Below are positions 11,391-24,588 of a stretch of DNA of 64,000 bases, one piece after another. The stretch is from the NCBI GenBank assembly GCA_015183035.1, contig JACZZP010000015.1:496001-560000 (forward strand), read 5' to 3'. Made by a program: the position numbers and the translations under genes. This stretch comes from Meloidogyne chitwoodi (lineage: Eukaryota > Nematoda > Chromadorea > Rhabditida > Meloidogynidae). Numbering within the stretch: position 1 is the stretch's first letter; the number at the start of each line of letters is the position of its first letter. The notes below the pieces were generated by a model. That model was given only the letters and a program-made list of their open reading frames with translations. It searched no databases and was not told the DNA's origin.

Positions 11391-14300
11391 TATTTATTTA
11401 TCTGAAAATAAAATTAATTTAAATTAAAAAATAGTAAATTAATTTAAATAAATTTATATTAAAATATTTAAATTAAAATTAAATATTTAATTATTAATAT
11501 TTATTTTAGAAAAAAAGATTTAAAGTAAAAAAGATTTAATTTAGAAAAAAATGTAAGTAAAAGAGGAAGATCATTTTGTTCCCTTAGTAAATCAAATTGT
11601 AGAGTAGAATATATATTTATTTATTAAAATTATATTTTTTATATTTTTAAATAATTTTTTTTTATTTTAAAATTTAAAAAAAAAAATTCTGGAATTAATA
11701 AATAAATAATATAAATTAAGCAAAATATATAAATAAATTAATTAAATAATTAAAATTTGATGTTTGATTTTTATTTTTCCTTTTTTTAATTCCCCGCCTT
11801 TTTTCTTTATTTTATAAAATAAAACTTTTTTTTCACATTTTCCCCCGCCTTTTTGTGTTGTATTATTTTACCGATAAACTGTTTTTTTTAGCTTCAACAC
11901 AGCTGTGTTGAAATAAATAAATAAATTTAAGTTTATAGTGCAAAGAATAATTAATTGATTAATATCTTTAAAAAAATAAAAAAAAAGATTAATATTTGGT
12001 CATTTAAAAAATAATTTAAAAATAAAATAAAATTTATTTAAATTTTATTTTATTTATTTAAAAATAAATATAAATTTCTCTCTTAAAATTATTAAAAAAT
12101 AAAAGTAAAAATTCTTCCCTTTAAAAAGACACTTTATTTTTAAAATTTAAATTTTTGGTGTCAAGTGGAATTTATTTTTAACTAAAAAATTTTAAAAAAA
12201 TTAAATTATAAATTAATTGACTCAAAAACATTTTCATCATTTTCTCTCTTCTCTTCTTCTCTTTCTCTCTTCTCTTCTTCTCTTTTTTAAATTATAAATT
12301 AGTTATATTTCTCTCTCTCTCTTATTTATTTATTTATTATTAAGCTTTTCCCTGCGCAATTTGTGCACATTTTTAAAAATAAAAATATAAAATTGAAAAT
12401 TAAATTGAAAAAAAAAGAGAACGAATTTTAATAATAATTAAATTTTAAGAGAAGAAAAAGACGAAAAATTAAATTATTAAATTTTAAAAATAAATATAAA
12501 ATTAGTTAAAAATATTATTAAAAATAAATTATTATTTTTAAACTGTCAATTTTAAAAAAAATAATAATTATTAAAAAAGAAGGAATTATATTTTAAGCAT
12601 ATCAATTTTAATTATTTTATTTATTTATTTTAAAAATAAAAATAATTTTATTTATTTTTTAATAAAATAAAATAAAATAATTAAATAATTAATATTATAT
12701 AAATTAATTTATTTTACCCAAACTTTATTTTAATAATTAAAAAATAATTATTAGAATAAATTAAAAAAAAAGTTAAAGAGAATTAATTAATTATTTTATT
12801 TTTTTAATTTTGTTACTTGACTGGCTACAGCTAAATTATTTTTCTGAACTAAAAAATAAGCTTGGAATTAATTCGAAAAAATAACTTTAAAAAATTAATT
12901 TTAGAAAAAAAAAAAAATTTTAAAAAATAAATTTATAAAATTAGTCATTAAAAAAAAGAAAAAAAATAAATTAATTATTTATAGGAGGGAGACAACAAAA
13001 ATAAATTTAAAAAAAAATAAAAAATAAGAGAAAATTTTACCGGGATTTATTTATTAAAATTTTCAATAAAATAAATAAAATATTTAATTTAATTTTTAAA
13101 AACATATATTTGTAAAACAAAAAAAACTTTAAAAGAATTTAGGTAAATAAAAAAAATATTTTTAAAAAAACCAAAACAATGACCGTTGTACTTTTGTTTA
13201 AAAATATTGGAAATTGACACTTGTTAGGAAACAAAAGAAAAATTTAAAAAAATTAGAGAAAAGTCTTGTCCCTCTTTTTTTTCCTTAACAAAGTTTCCCC
13301 TCTTTTTCTAAAAAATATAAATATTTTTATTTTATTTATCCCCTCTATTTGTCCACTCTGTTGGGGGGATATTCTGCTAATGGAAAAGGAGAAAAAAATA
13401 AAATAAAAGGAAAGGAAAGGAAAGGAAAGGAAAGAGACCCTAAAAATGGCCAAATTTCTTTTCTGGTTGAGGTGAGAGGAAAAAATAAAAATATTATTTA
13501 TTTTTAAAAAGGTTAACCCCTATAACAATAAAATAAATGAACAAACAAAATAAATAAATAAATAAATAAAATATATTTTAATTAAAAGAAAAGGTAAAAT
13601 AAGCTTAACAAAAAATATTTAAAAGATTTTGAGATTTTTGTGATTTTTTAAGTAAAAAACTTTTTTAATAAAATATATATATTCTTAAATATATATAAAA
13701 TAAAATTATTAAAATATTATAAAAAAATTTATTTAATTAATTTTTACTCAATTTCTATAATATTTTTATTTTTTTAAATTATTTTTAGAAAATTTAAAGT
13801 TCAAAATTAAATTAAAAATAATTTTAATTTTTTTTTTGAATAAATACTTGCCTTTATAAAATGTTATTTTAAATATAAAAATAAATATTTACACGTGTGG
13901 GGCTATTTAAAAAATAATAAAATAAAAAAAGTCAAGAATATTTAATAAAAAAATAAAAGAAAAGGGGGGAGTCTTTTCACATTTATTTATTTATTTATTT
14001 ATTTTTACCCTAAAAAGTGCCTTTATTTTTTTTTTTAAATAATTTATTATTTGTATAGGCGCGAGAATATGTTTTTGTAAAGAGATAATATTTGTGCTTT
14101 TTTAGAGAGAGAAATGGAAATAAATAAATAAATAAATATTTTATTTTATTTTTTTAGACAAAGTGGATAATAGGCTAATAATAAAAGATTTTATTATTTT
14201 AGAGAAAATTAATTTTTTAAAAATTAAAAAAATATTAATTTATTATTAATATTTAAATCTTCTTGTTGCCTTTATTAAATTAAATTATTTAAATTAAATA

Positions 14301-15450
14301 TTTAAAAAAATATAAATATTTAAAAATATTTATAAGGTCATCCCTCTGCCCCAAAACTTTTTAAAAAATTTAAAAAAAAATATTAATTTTTAAAATTAAA
14401 TTAAATATTAATAAAATAAATAAAATAATTGAAAAATAATCAAATATAAAAGATTTGTTCTTTTAAAAAATAAAAGAGAAAAGAAAAAGAACGGCCACAA
14501 GGCTATCCCCCCTTTTATTTATTTATTATTTTTAGAGGTGAGGCGATTAAATAAAAATAAAATAAAAATAGCCGCAAAATGAGGGAAAAGGCGGAAAGAG
14601 GAAGAGAAAAAAGCTAGCCATATGGCTTTTTGAAAATATATTAATTGAAAAATAATAAAAAATATTAATAATAAAATTGTCAATAAATTAATAAAATTAT
14701 TAAAAATTTAATTAAAAATATTTTTTTTAATTTAATTATTTTGTTATTTTATTAAAAATTAATTAAAAATAAATACTACAAAATTTTAGGTTTTTAAAGA
14801 ATTAAATAAATTAAAAAATTATTTAAGAGTAAATAAAGTTATTTTAATAAAATAAGTTAATTGTCCAATTTATTCATTATTTTATTATTTAAATATTTTT
14901 TTAAATTAATTAAAATAAATAAATATTATTTTTATATATTTTAATATTAAAAAAATAAAATATAAAAAAAGAAAGGATTAAGTTCTCTTTTCGTTAATTT
15001 TAGGATTTCTCATTATTTTATTAATTTTTTTATTTTTATTTATTATTAAAATAAATATTTATTTTTTACTTAAAAAAGAGAGTAAATTGGTTATATTTTG
15101 ATGAGATGATCGGTTTTATAATATGTTTAGACAAACTTTTTTTTTTTAATTTTTATTTTCTGTTAGTTTGTAAAAATAATAGGTAATAGATGTTGACTAT
15201 TTGATATTAACACAGATGTAAAATAAATTTTATTTTTTTTTTAAAAAGAAAAATAAAGGCTAGCTAATATCACAACATTTTTCCTTCTTTTTTCTCTTTT
15301 CTATTTTATTACAATATTAACAAATCAGATAAAATATAAGTTTTTTTCAATGACAAATTTATTTATTTAAATAAATATTTAATTATATTTTTTAGTCAAA
15401 TATTCCAATTATAAGGACACATTTGGAACAACAATGTTGGCCTTTCTTCT

Positions 15451-15704
15451 AGGGTTGTTAACTTTTCTTCCGGATCCACATAAGTCTCTTCAGAGCGACT
15501 GTGATAAAGGCCACTCTCTCGTCTGATAAAGACGCAGAAAAACTGACTAGTGGATAGTTGCGATCAGAGAAACGTAAAATGACCTGCTCTTTTCCAGAAC
15601 TGTACACAACTCTCTGTGTCTTTATCAAATGAGAAAGTGGCCTTTATCACAGGAGCACTGAAGAGACTTATGTGGATCCGGAAAATAGAAAAGTTAACAA
15701 CCCT
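15451..15704. mobile_element. MITE-like foldback, family C copy 2
   Basis: The outer ends AGGGTTGTTAACTTTTCTTC and the inverted GAAAAGTTAACAACCCT bound a CGGATCCACATAAGTCTC arm. The internal segment is the one at 2555-2754 inverted. The outermost 30 bp or so are absent from copy 1, so copy 1 is either shorter or eroded. Confidence 0.85.
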
Positions 15705-17721
15705 ACTTTCTTCCATTCCCTGTCACAATTAAACTTAAAAAAATATTAAAAAAATAATAATTATTTACTTAAATTAAGGGGAAAATATTTCTGGGTGTCC
15801 TTATAGTCTATTGAAAAATTTGAAAATTAATTATTAATAAAATATCTTTTTAACAAACATCAAAAAATAATAAAAATAAATAAATTATTTAAATTAATTT
15901 TATATATAAAAAGGTTTTATTTTTAATTCTTTTAAAGATGTTTTTTTTTTAAATAATCCAAAGATTAATTTATTTAATATATTTGTTGTTTATTTTACTT
16001 ATTTTTTGTGCATTTATTTTTACTTTTTATTTTATTATTTTTTAAATTTAATCTTTTTATAAATCTCTAGATTTTATTAAAATTATAAAAATTTATTTTA
16101 AAAATTAATTAATTATTTTAAAAAATAAAAATTAATTAATTGATTAACTTAGAAAAAATAGAAAATATAAAAACCTTAAAAACGTAGAAAAATGTTATTT
16201 TTGACACATAATTTAACTTAAATTAAAGTTTTAATAAAAAAAATTTAATTTATATTTTATTAAAAATATTATATTAAATTATTAAATTCAATAAAATTAA
16301 AAAAATAAAAATTAAAAAAATCTTATAAAGTACCCCCCTATTTGTTTAAAAGAAATAAATATTCTAAAAAAAATCTTTTTTTTTAATAATTTTTCTACAA
16401 ATCTCCTTCTTCTTCTCTTTTACTTTTCTCTCTTCTAAAATAGCTTTTAGTGCTAACAACTTTTATAAAATAAAAATATATAAAATGCCAAAAGTGTGAA
16501 ATAAATAAATAAGAGGAAAATGACTTTTGGACATTTTAATGGTTTTTAAAGCAAAGAGTATATAATTTAAATAAATAATATATCTTTTTATCTCTCTAGA
16601 GAATTTAAATTAGTAGAGGATATATTTTTGTTAATAAAAATAAAAATATTATTTTGGAAAAATAATATTTTAGAAAATTAAAAAAAAGATAATTTATTTA
16701 ATTTGTCGATTATATTTAATTTATTAATTTTTCAATTTATTCGTAAGAGGTTAAAAAAATATTTTTAAAAATAAAACAAGCTAATAATATACTAGGGATG
16801 GGCAAAATCAGAAAATTAAAAAAAAAAGACTAAAAAATCAGAAAAATTAAATATCAGAATGTCCTATAAATCGATACATATTTAATTAATTAAAATAAAA
16901 TAAATTTAAGGTTAAAAAGTGACTGGAAAAACTTTTTAAAATAGTTGCAAAAGTTAAAATAAAAAATAAAAAAAATTCTCTATTTAAAATTCTCTCTTAA
17001 AAACATAAAAAACTTAAAATATCTCTAAAATAAAAATAAAAAATCTTTAAAAATATTTTCTAAAATTTTGTTTTTCCCTAAGGAAAAACATGTCAAAAGG
17101 CAGTTTTTTCTTTTTTCAATAAATATTTTTTTTTGATATATTTATTTTTTTATTTTTTTAAAACATTTGAAAAAAACTCAGAAAATAAATAAATTTTTGA
17201 AAGTATTTTTTTAATATTTTGGAGAAATAAATATCTTTACAGTTAGTGTGCTGAGATAATGTTTTTAAAATAAATAAATAAATAAATTTTTAAATTGTAT
17301 AAATTTTATTAAAATTTATAAATTAAATAATTTTACAATATTTAAAAAAAAATTTAAAGAAAAGAATATATAATTTATTTAATTTAAAAAAAGAATTTGA
17401 CTCCAATCTATTCTTTTTAAATTAAAAATAAATAAAAAATTTAAAACCTTTTTTTAATCTCTAAAAAAAAAGAAATTTAAATAAATAAAGGCTTTTTCAA
17501 TTTTAAAATAAAAGTCCTAATTTTAAATAAAATAAATAAATATATAAAATGATGGATAGAACTTGGTGATGCGTTAAAAGGAAGAAAATAAAAAGAAAAA
17601 TTAAGGAAAATGCGCGGAATTATTTGTAAAAATTTTAAAAATAATTTTAAAAATATTAAAATTAAATATATATTTAATTTATAAAATTTTTGTTTTAATT
17701 AAATAAAATAATTAAAAGAAT

Positions 17722-17910
17722 TATAGACTATTTTGAAAATCACGACTTTTCCGTGTTTTTTGGACATAACATTTTTTAGAATTGAATAATCCGATCGGTC
17801 CAATTAAATAAAAAAAATAAGCTTTTCAAGCTCTTTCGAATGAACTAAAAATTATTTTAAATTATTTAAAATAAAAAAAGTTATGTTAATTAATATGAAT
17901 AGTCTACCTA
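17722..17910. repeat. Imperfect long foldback
   Basis: TATAGACTATT and GGACATAACATTTTTTA on the left pair with AAAAAGTTATGTTAATTA and AATAGTCTACC on the right. The element is in the desert and has no coding potential. Confidence 0.5.
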
Positions 17911-19744
17911 AAAAATTATAAAATAAATTAAACAAAATGCCAAGAATTAAATTAAATAAAAATAAAAAATTAAATTAAATAAAAGTGTTCTCTTCTTTTT
18001 ATGCCCAAGTTTTGTATTAATTAGCCTCTAGAGAGGAAATAAATAAATAAAAAGATTAAACACATGTAGAAGCCAAAGAAGAGTTAAAGGGAAAATAAGC
18101 CTTTTTATAACAAGCAATTGACCAGTCTCGGAAATGTTTTAAAAAGAAGAAGAGAAAAGAGAAAATGTTGGATTGATGAAAATTTTTTTTTTTAGAAATT
18201 GGCTTATGTGAATATATATAAAAAGAGTAAAAACCCGATAAATGTCAAAATTGTGGTAAAAAAGAAAATTTTTAAAAATATAAAATTAAAAAAATAAATA
18301 ATTTTAAGGGATAAAATGTCCACTTAAAAATACCAATTTAAAAAAATAATAGCTTAAACTTATTTTTACGTATAAAAATATTTTAATTTAAAAAAAAAAA
18401 ATAAATTAAAATATCAACAAAATTTATTTAAAAATATTAAATAAATTATGTATATTTATATTAATTTAATTGTGTTTAAAAATAAAATAAAATTCTTAAT
18501 AAGAAGTTTTTTAATATTTAAATCCTCTTAAATAAGGGACTTAAATTGAATTAAAACAATTTCTATAAAAAACCAGTATTTGAAGAACATTTATTATTTT
18601 TTTTATTATTTTTTTAAAAAACAAAGAAAAAGTGTTAAATGTTTTATGATTTTATTTTGTACAAAAATAAAGAAAAAGAAAAGAAGGGATTTTATGTCGT
18701 ATTAAAGCAATCTGGCGAAATGTCCATAAAATGTTTGTAAAGAAAAGAAGATTCTTTTATACAAAATATCTTCCCATAGGCAAATCTTATAATATAAAAG
18801 GTAAAGAGAAAAGGAAAAGAAGAGAAGAGTTTTTATAGCACTTGATTGGCTTCTGGCGTGTGACTTGTAATATATATAAAAGGAAGTAATTGACAATAAA
18901 TACTTAAACGAGAAAAAATAAGGAATTTTTTAAAGAAAAAGATGTGAAGAGGAAAAAGTGTATATTTGAGTATTATATTATTTTATTTAATTGAATTTTT
19001 TTAAAGAATACAAAAAAAAAATCCAAATAATTTTTTAAATTATACCTGTTCTTGATGGAAATATCTCTGAAAATTTTCCGGTCATTTTTTTATTTATTTT
19101 TAGGTTATTTATTAAAAAAATAGTTTTTTTATAAAAAAAATAGTTTTTTTTTATTAAATACATATAAAAAAATTATTTTTAATTTTGCTTAATATAAACA
19201 ATTACAATTTAAATTATATTAATAAAATATTAAATATATTTAAATATTTAAGTATATTTAGCCTCTAGTTCATATAAGATATTTTTGGATATCAATGCTT
19301 TTGCATTGATAAAATAAATAATTTAATTATTTATCCAATTAAATTAAAAAAATTTATTATTTTAGTTTAAAGAGGTCGGGACTCAAAAAACTGACCTCTC
19401 TATGCGCATATTGGCTTGGATTGTAGGATTAAAATGAAAAAATAAAATTGAGAAAAAGGCATATGTTTTTGGCTTTTTTAAAAGAGAAATGATTGCTTTT
19501 TTAATATTTAAGTAAATCTTAAGGAAATTACAAGGATTTTTTTAAAATAAAAATTAAATAAATAAATTAATTAATTAATTATTAGCTTTTTAAAAATAAT
19601 AAATTTAAATATTTATTTGGGAAAATTAATTAAAAATAAAAGAAAAAGAAGAGTAGGTATGTATTTTTTAAATATAGGTCAATCCGTAACCATAGAACCA
19701 TTACTGTTCTTGATAGTTTAGTTTAGTATATGTTAATAAGAAAG

Positions 19745-20085
19745 ACTGTTTTTGCTTCATTTTTATTTTTTGCTTCATTTTTATTTTTTGCTTCAGTTTT
19801 ATATTTTGCTTCATTTTTATATTTTGCTTCAGTTTTATTTTTTGCTTCATTTTTATTTTTTCTTCAGTTTTATTTATTGCTTCAGTTTTATTTTTTGCTT
19901 CATTTTTATTTTTGCTTCAGTTTTATTTATTGCTTCAGTTTTATTTTTTGCTTCATTTTTATTTTTGCTTCAGTTTTATTTATTGCTTCAGTTTTATTTT
20001 TTGCTTCATTTTTATTTTTGCTTCAGTTTTATTTATTGCTTCAGTTTTATTTTTTGCTTCATTTTTATTTTTGCTTCAGTTGTGT
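19745..20085. repeat. Tandem array of TTGCTTCAGTTTTATTT-type units
   Basis: Alternating TTGCTTCATTTTTATTTTT and TTGCTTCAGTTTTATTTAT units form a higher-order period of about 53 bp that repeats at least four times. All three forward frames stay open and encode Phe/Leu/Ser repeats, which is a by-product of the array and not a gene. Confidence 0.9.
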
Positions 20086-23000
20086 GTTTATCTTATTTTG
20101 GTGGTTATGGATAAGAAGATAATTCCAAGGGGTGGACCCATTTTAACTTTGAACGTAAAATTTTTGCAAAAAAATTAGTTTTCAAAAAAAATTGAGTAAA
20201 AAATAAATTCAAAAAACAAATTTTTATAAAAAAATAAAAATTAAATTTGTATACTGAGAAGAACTAAAAATATATCACACCAATAAAAAGGGAAAAAAGA
20301 AAGAAAAAAAATAATTAAATTTAATAAAAGAAAGAAATGATTAAATTATAGTTTATTTTATTAATTTAAAAAATAATAAGATATTTAGCCAATCAAAAAA
20401 AAAATAAATTTTATTTTTTTGAATTAATAATAATAGTAAGTGTGTGATTATATTTAATAATTTTTTTCAATTTTTACAAGTTTTGTGTTGTAAAAAAATA
20501 AATAAATAAACAAAATTGGTTAAATTACTTTAATAAATGTGAACACGGAAAAGATAAAAAAATATAAATAATATTAAAAAAAAATAAAAAATATTTTTAT
20601 TAATCCCCCAAGAAAGCTTGTAATAAAAATAATATTTAGTATTTTTATAAAATATTTCTCAATAAAAAAACTTTTATTATTTCTAATTTAAAAAATATAG
20701 AGGTGTAAAATAATACAGGAAGTTTTTTTTTAAATAAATATAAATAAATATAAATAAATAAAAAGGTGTATATAAATACTAAAATTGTGCAAATTTGCCA
20801 AAAAAAATAAATAAATAAAAATAAAAATATTTGTAAAATAAAAAGATTTATAAAAGCTTAAAAATGAAAAAAAGGAAGAGCTTTTAAACAATAAATAATA
20901 TTTTTTTAAGATAAAGTATAGAGGAAATAAAAAAGAAAAAAAGATATGTAATAATAATAAAAATGCTTATATAATTGAAGGACTATTGAAATATATTTAT
21001 TATTATTTGTAAAATAAAAATTGGATGTTTTTAAATAAATATAAATAATTTAATAATAATTAAATATAATTTTATTTTTAACAAAAATATTTTTTTAGAC
21101 AATATTAAAATGAGTGGACGGCCTTTTCGGAACGGACATTTTGAAGACAATTGTGAACGTTACCCTACATTAATTTTAATAATAAATAAATACTTTGCTA
21201 TATTTAATAATTATTTATTCTTTTAAATTTTGATTAAAAATATTCAAATATTATTTATTGTTATTAAATAAATATTCATCTAATCTAATTAAAAATTAAT
21301 AAAAATAAAATAAATTTTAAATTTTTAAAATTTAAATTATTTATTAAATTATTAATTAATAAAAATATTTAAAAAATATTTTAATTAATTTTTAAAGTTA
21401 AAAAATGTGTTTTTTAAATATTTATTTTTTTACAAAGAAATAATGGTTATAAAACAAATGAGTGAATTACTTAGTTCTTAGTTGCTGTCATTAAAAAGAA
21501 GAAGAAGAAAAGATATTTATTTAATCTTTTTTGTTTAATATTATTTATTATGTCTTCTTGTTATTTAAAAGAAGATTACTACTACTACAATGAAAAGACT
21601 ATTTTATATGAAAAAAAAGTAGAGAAGATCAAATAAAACAATTCTCGAATTAATTTACCTTTAAAGAAAATTAGAAGAGAATTTTAGAAATTTAAAGTAA
21701 GAAAATTTTTTTTTTATAAAAATTTGAAAAAAATTAAATATTTTAATTAATTAATTGTTTTTTAAAAATAATAAATTGTTTTTATAATTTAAAAATTTTA
21801 ATTAAATAGTAAAGTTTATGAAAAATTAAATTAGAGCTTTTTTTAATTTGCTTAATTTTCTTAACTAAATTTTTATTTTTTTTTAAATGATAAATTATAT
21901 TTATTTTGGGATATTTTGTCTAAAATATTTTATTAAATTTTTTGGACGAATTAAATACTAAATTTATTTTCTTTTTTAATTTTTACTAGTTTTTTAAGAA
22001 TTTTATAAAATTTTAGTTGAAAAATATGAACAATAAAAACATATTTCTTTAATTAAATTAAATTTCTAAAATCACTAAATTAGAAAAAAAATGTTTTTTT
22101 AATTTATTTAAATTAAAGAATATTTAGACAAAAAAATATTAAAAATTTATATTTATTTTAACCTCTCAATAAGCTTTTATATTTTTAAAATATATACACA
22201 TTTGTTGATTTTAATCGAGAAAAATAAAAATAAATTGGGAAACAACTGATTTATAGGTCTGTTGACCACCTCAGTGAGGGATATACTTGGACTAATTTAT
22301 TGAACTAAAAAGTAAATATTAAAGATTAAAAAAGAGAAAAATAATAATAAATTTAAAACTCTGATCAGCCGGAAATATTGAAAAAAACAATTAATTAATT
22401 TATTTACTAAAATTAAAATAATTAATTAATTAATTAAAATAAATATAAGGTAAAAGGTGTTAGAAAATAATATAGTAAAATGTTTTTTTTTAATCTTTGA
22501 TTTTTATATTTAATTTAAAATTAGGAAATAAACAAAACAAAATTTATTTTATAAAAAAATATATCTAAAATTAAGGGATTTTAATTAAATTAATTTAATT
22601 TATTTTGGGAAATAAATTAAATTAATTATTAAAGAGAAAAGACTGTGCAAAGTTGAGGTAAGTTATCGACCTTTTTATTTTTTTTAAATTTTTTAATATT
22701 TTAAAGAATATTCTTTAAGGTCCAAATATTAGCCCTGATACACACAAATCGTGAAAAAAAATTTTTTTGTAAATATTTTAAATTCTTCCCAAAATTCCCT
22801 CCAAGTGGAGAAGAAACATATAACAAGAAAAAGCAAAATTTAATTTAAAAAAAAATCAATTAAAAATAAATTAAAAATAAATATTTCTTCTGCAAGAAAA
22901 TTTATAAATAAAATTTGAGAAATAAGAGGCTCAAATCAAAAAAAAATAAAATAAAAATTAAATAATTTTATATTATTTTTGCAAACCTTTATAAAATAAA

Positions 23001-23538
23001 AAATAAATTAAATAATATTCGTAAAACAAAATTTCTATTTTTTTTGTGTGTCAATAATATTGCCATATAATCCAATTTTAAAAGAAAGGATTTGTTTTTT
23101 TGTCTTTTTTCTATTTGCGTGTTTCTTCAAAAAAATGACAATGCCAGAAAACATGTAAAGATGAGTAATAGTAATAAAGCTGAAAAATAAAGGAAAATAT
23201 TTATTTATTTATTTTTTAAAAATAAATAAATTTTAAAAATATAAATATATTTATTATAGATAGAATTAATTAAATTTAAAAAATAAAAAATACCAAAAAA
23301 TAGAAATGATTAAAATTCTCTCAAATAGATATACCTAAAAAAGCTAAAATTTTATACAAAAAAGAATAAAGCATTTAATTTATTTAATTTTATAAATTTT
23401 TGAAAAAATAATTATTTTGTGCGTTTGTAAATATTTTATTAATTTTTAATTTTTTTTTTAATTAATTCTTTTATAAATATATTTGGTCGTTAATTGTTAT
23501 AAAAATATTGTATATATATTTACTCAAACTAATTTAGT

Positions 23539-23613
23539 GTCGTCGTTGACTGAGTGGTAAGGGTCTGGGTTTATGTTAAGTGAGGGGAAGGTTCGAAGTC
23601 GATCGGAAGCCTT
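23539..23613 (+). other. tRNA-like relic (A-box and B-box-like motifs)
   Basis: TGACTGAGTGGTAAGG resembles a tRNA D-arm/A box, with GAC/GTC able to form a short D stem. GGTTCGAAGTC about 42 nt later resembles a B box. Neither an anticodon stem nor an acceptor stem forms cleanly, so a working tRNA is unlikely. It shares TCTGG(G)TTT and AAGGTTCGA-like stretches with the tRNA-like repeats at 63.7 kb and may be a diverged relative. Confidence 0.35.
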
Positions 23614-24469
23614 AACATTTAAAAATTGTTTTTATTCTTAAATTATAACTATTCTTTATTTTTAAATTTTTTAATTAAATTTTTAAATTTTTTTGAATAC
23701 TTATATACAGCACAACCGAATGAACTAAATATTAATTTTTCTCACCTGACTAATTTACTTTCTTTCTTCAAAAAACAATCTTTTTACAATTTATTAATTA
23801 TTAACAAATATCTAAAATTGTTAAACAATTTTTTTTGTCTTTTTACATTAAACAAGAAAAAAAACCTCTCTACGCATTTTTTAATTGTTTATGAATCATC
23901 TCTCCTTTTAGAAATTTTTTTACAAAATTTTTGACGAGAAAAACAGCTGTTAAATAAAAATGATTAAATTAAAAAAATATTTTTTGATGACTGAGGATTA
24001 TTTAAAAATTAAGATAAAATAATTTAAAAAAAATTTATTTTGAAATTTCAAGATTTTAGAGCAAAAAGAGTATTTCAATGTCATCCAAAAGGAGTGAACA
24101 TATTGTAGTCTTTTATTGATTTTTCGTTAAATTAAAAAATATTATTTTATTTTTTTTTTAATTTCTATAAAAGAAAATTACTAATTTTTGTTTAAAAAAA
24201 ATTAAATTTAAAAATATATATTTATTTTAATTTTTTTAAGATTTTTTTACTAAAAATTAAAAAAAAAATTCCAAAATAAATAAAATTAATTTTTTAAATT
24301 TATTTAAAGAAAAAACTTACATTTAATTGATTTTTATTTAATTTAAAATTCATGACTAAAATAAAATTATAATTAAATCAAAAACAAGTTAGAGAAGAAA
24401 AGAAATAGTACAAAGAGAGAGGAGATTTTTATTTATTTTTTATTTATTTTTTATTTATTTTTTTTTAAT

Positions 24470-24588
24470 CCAGCGGGAGGCAGTGCCGATAACTGTTGCT
24501 TTTTTTGGCATATTTAACATATTTTTTAAAAATATTTGGAATGCCTTGATTTAAATCTCAACCAGCTAAAAACACTGCCAACCGCTGG
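24470..24588. repeat. Imperfect hairpin with GC-rich stem
   Basis: CCAGCGGGAGGCAGTG at the left pairs with CACTGCCAACCGCTGG at the right across about 90 nt. It stands out in an otherwise A/T desert. It could be a small foldback transposon or a structured RNA; the sequence does not decide. Confidence 0.45.

Noticed and set aside
19730..20178. Three overlapping Phe/Leu-rich ORFs
   Set aside because: Produced by the TTGCTTCAGTTTTATTT tandem array; open in all frames and without any non-repeat protein feature.
22250..22310. Possible snRNA-like segment (GGTCTGTTGACCACCTC, then ACTAATTTATTGAAC)
   Set aside because: The Sm-like run is not preceded by a recognisable U1, U2, U4 or U5 core and no partner stem forms.
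23626..23934. 102-codon Phe/Leu/Asn-rich ORF
   Set aside because: Starts on a non-ATG codon, has A/T-driven composition and no splice-linked neighbour; chance ORF is more likely.
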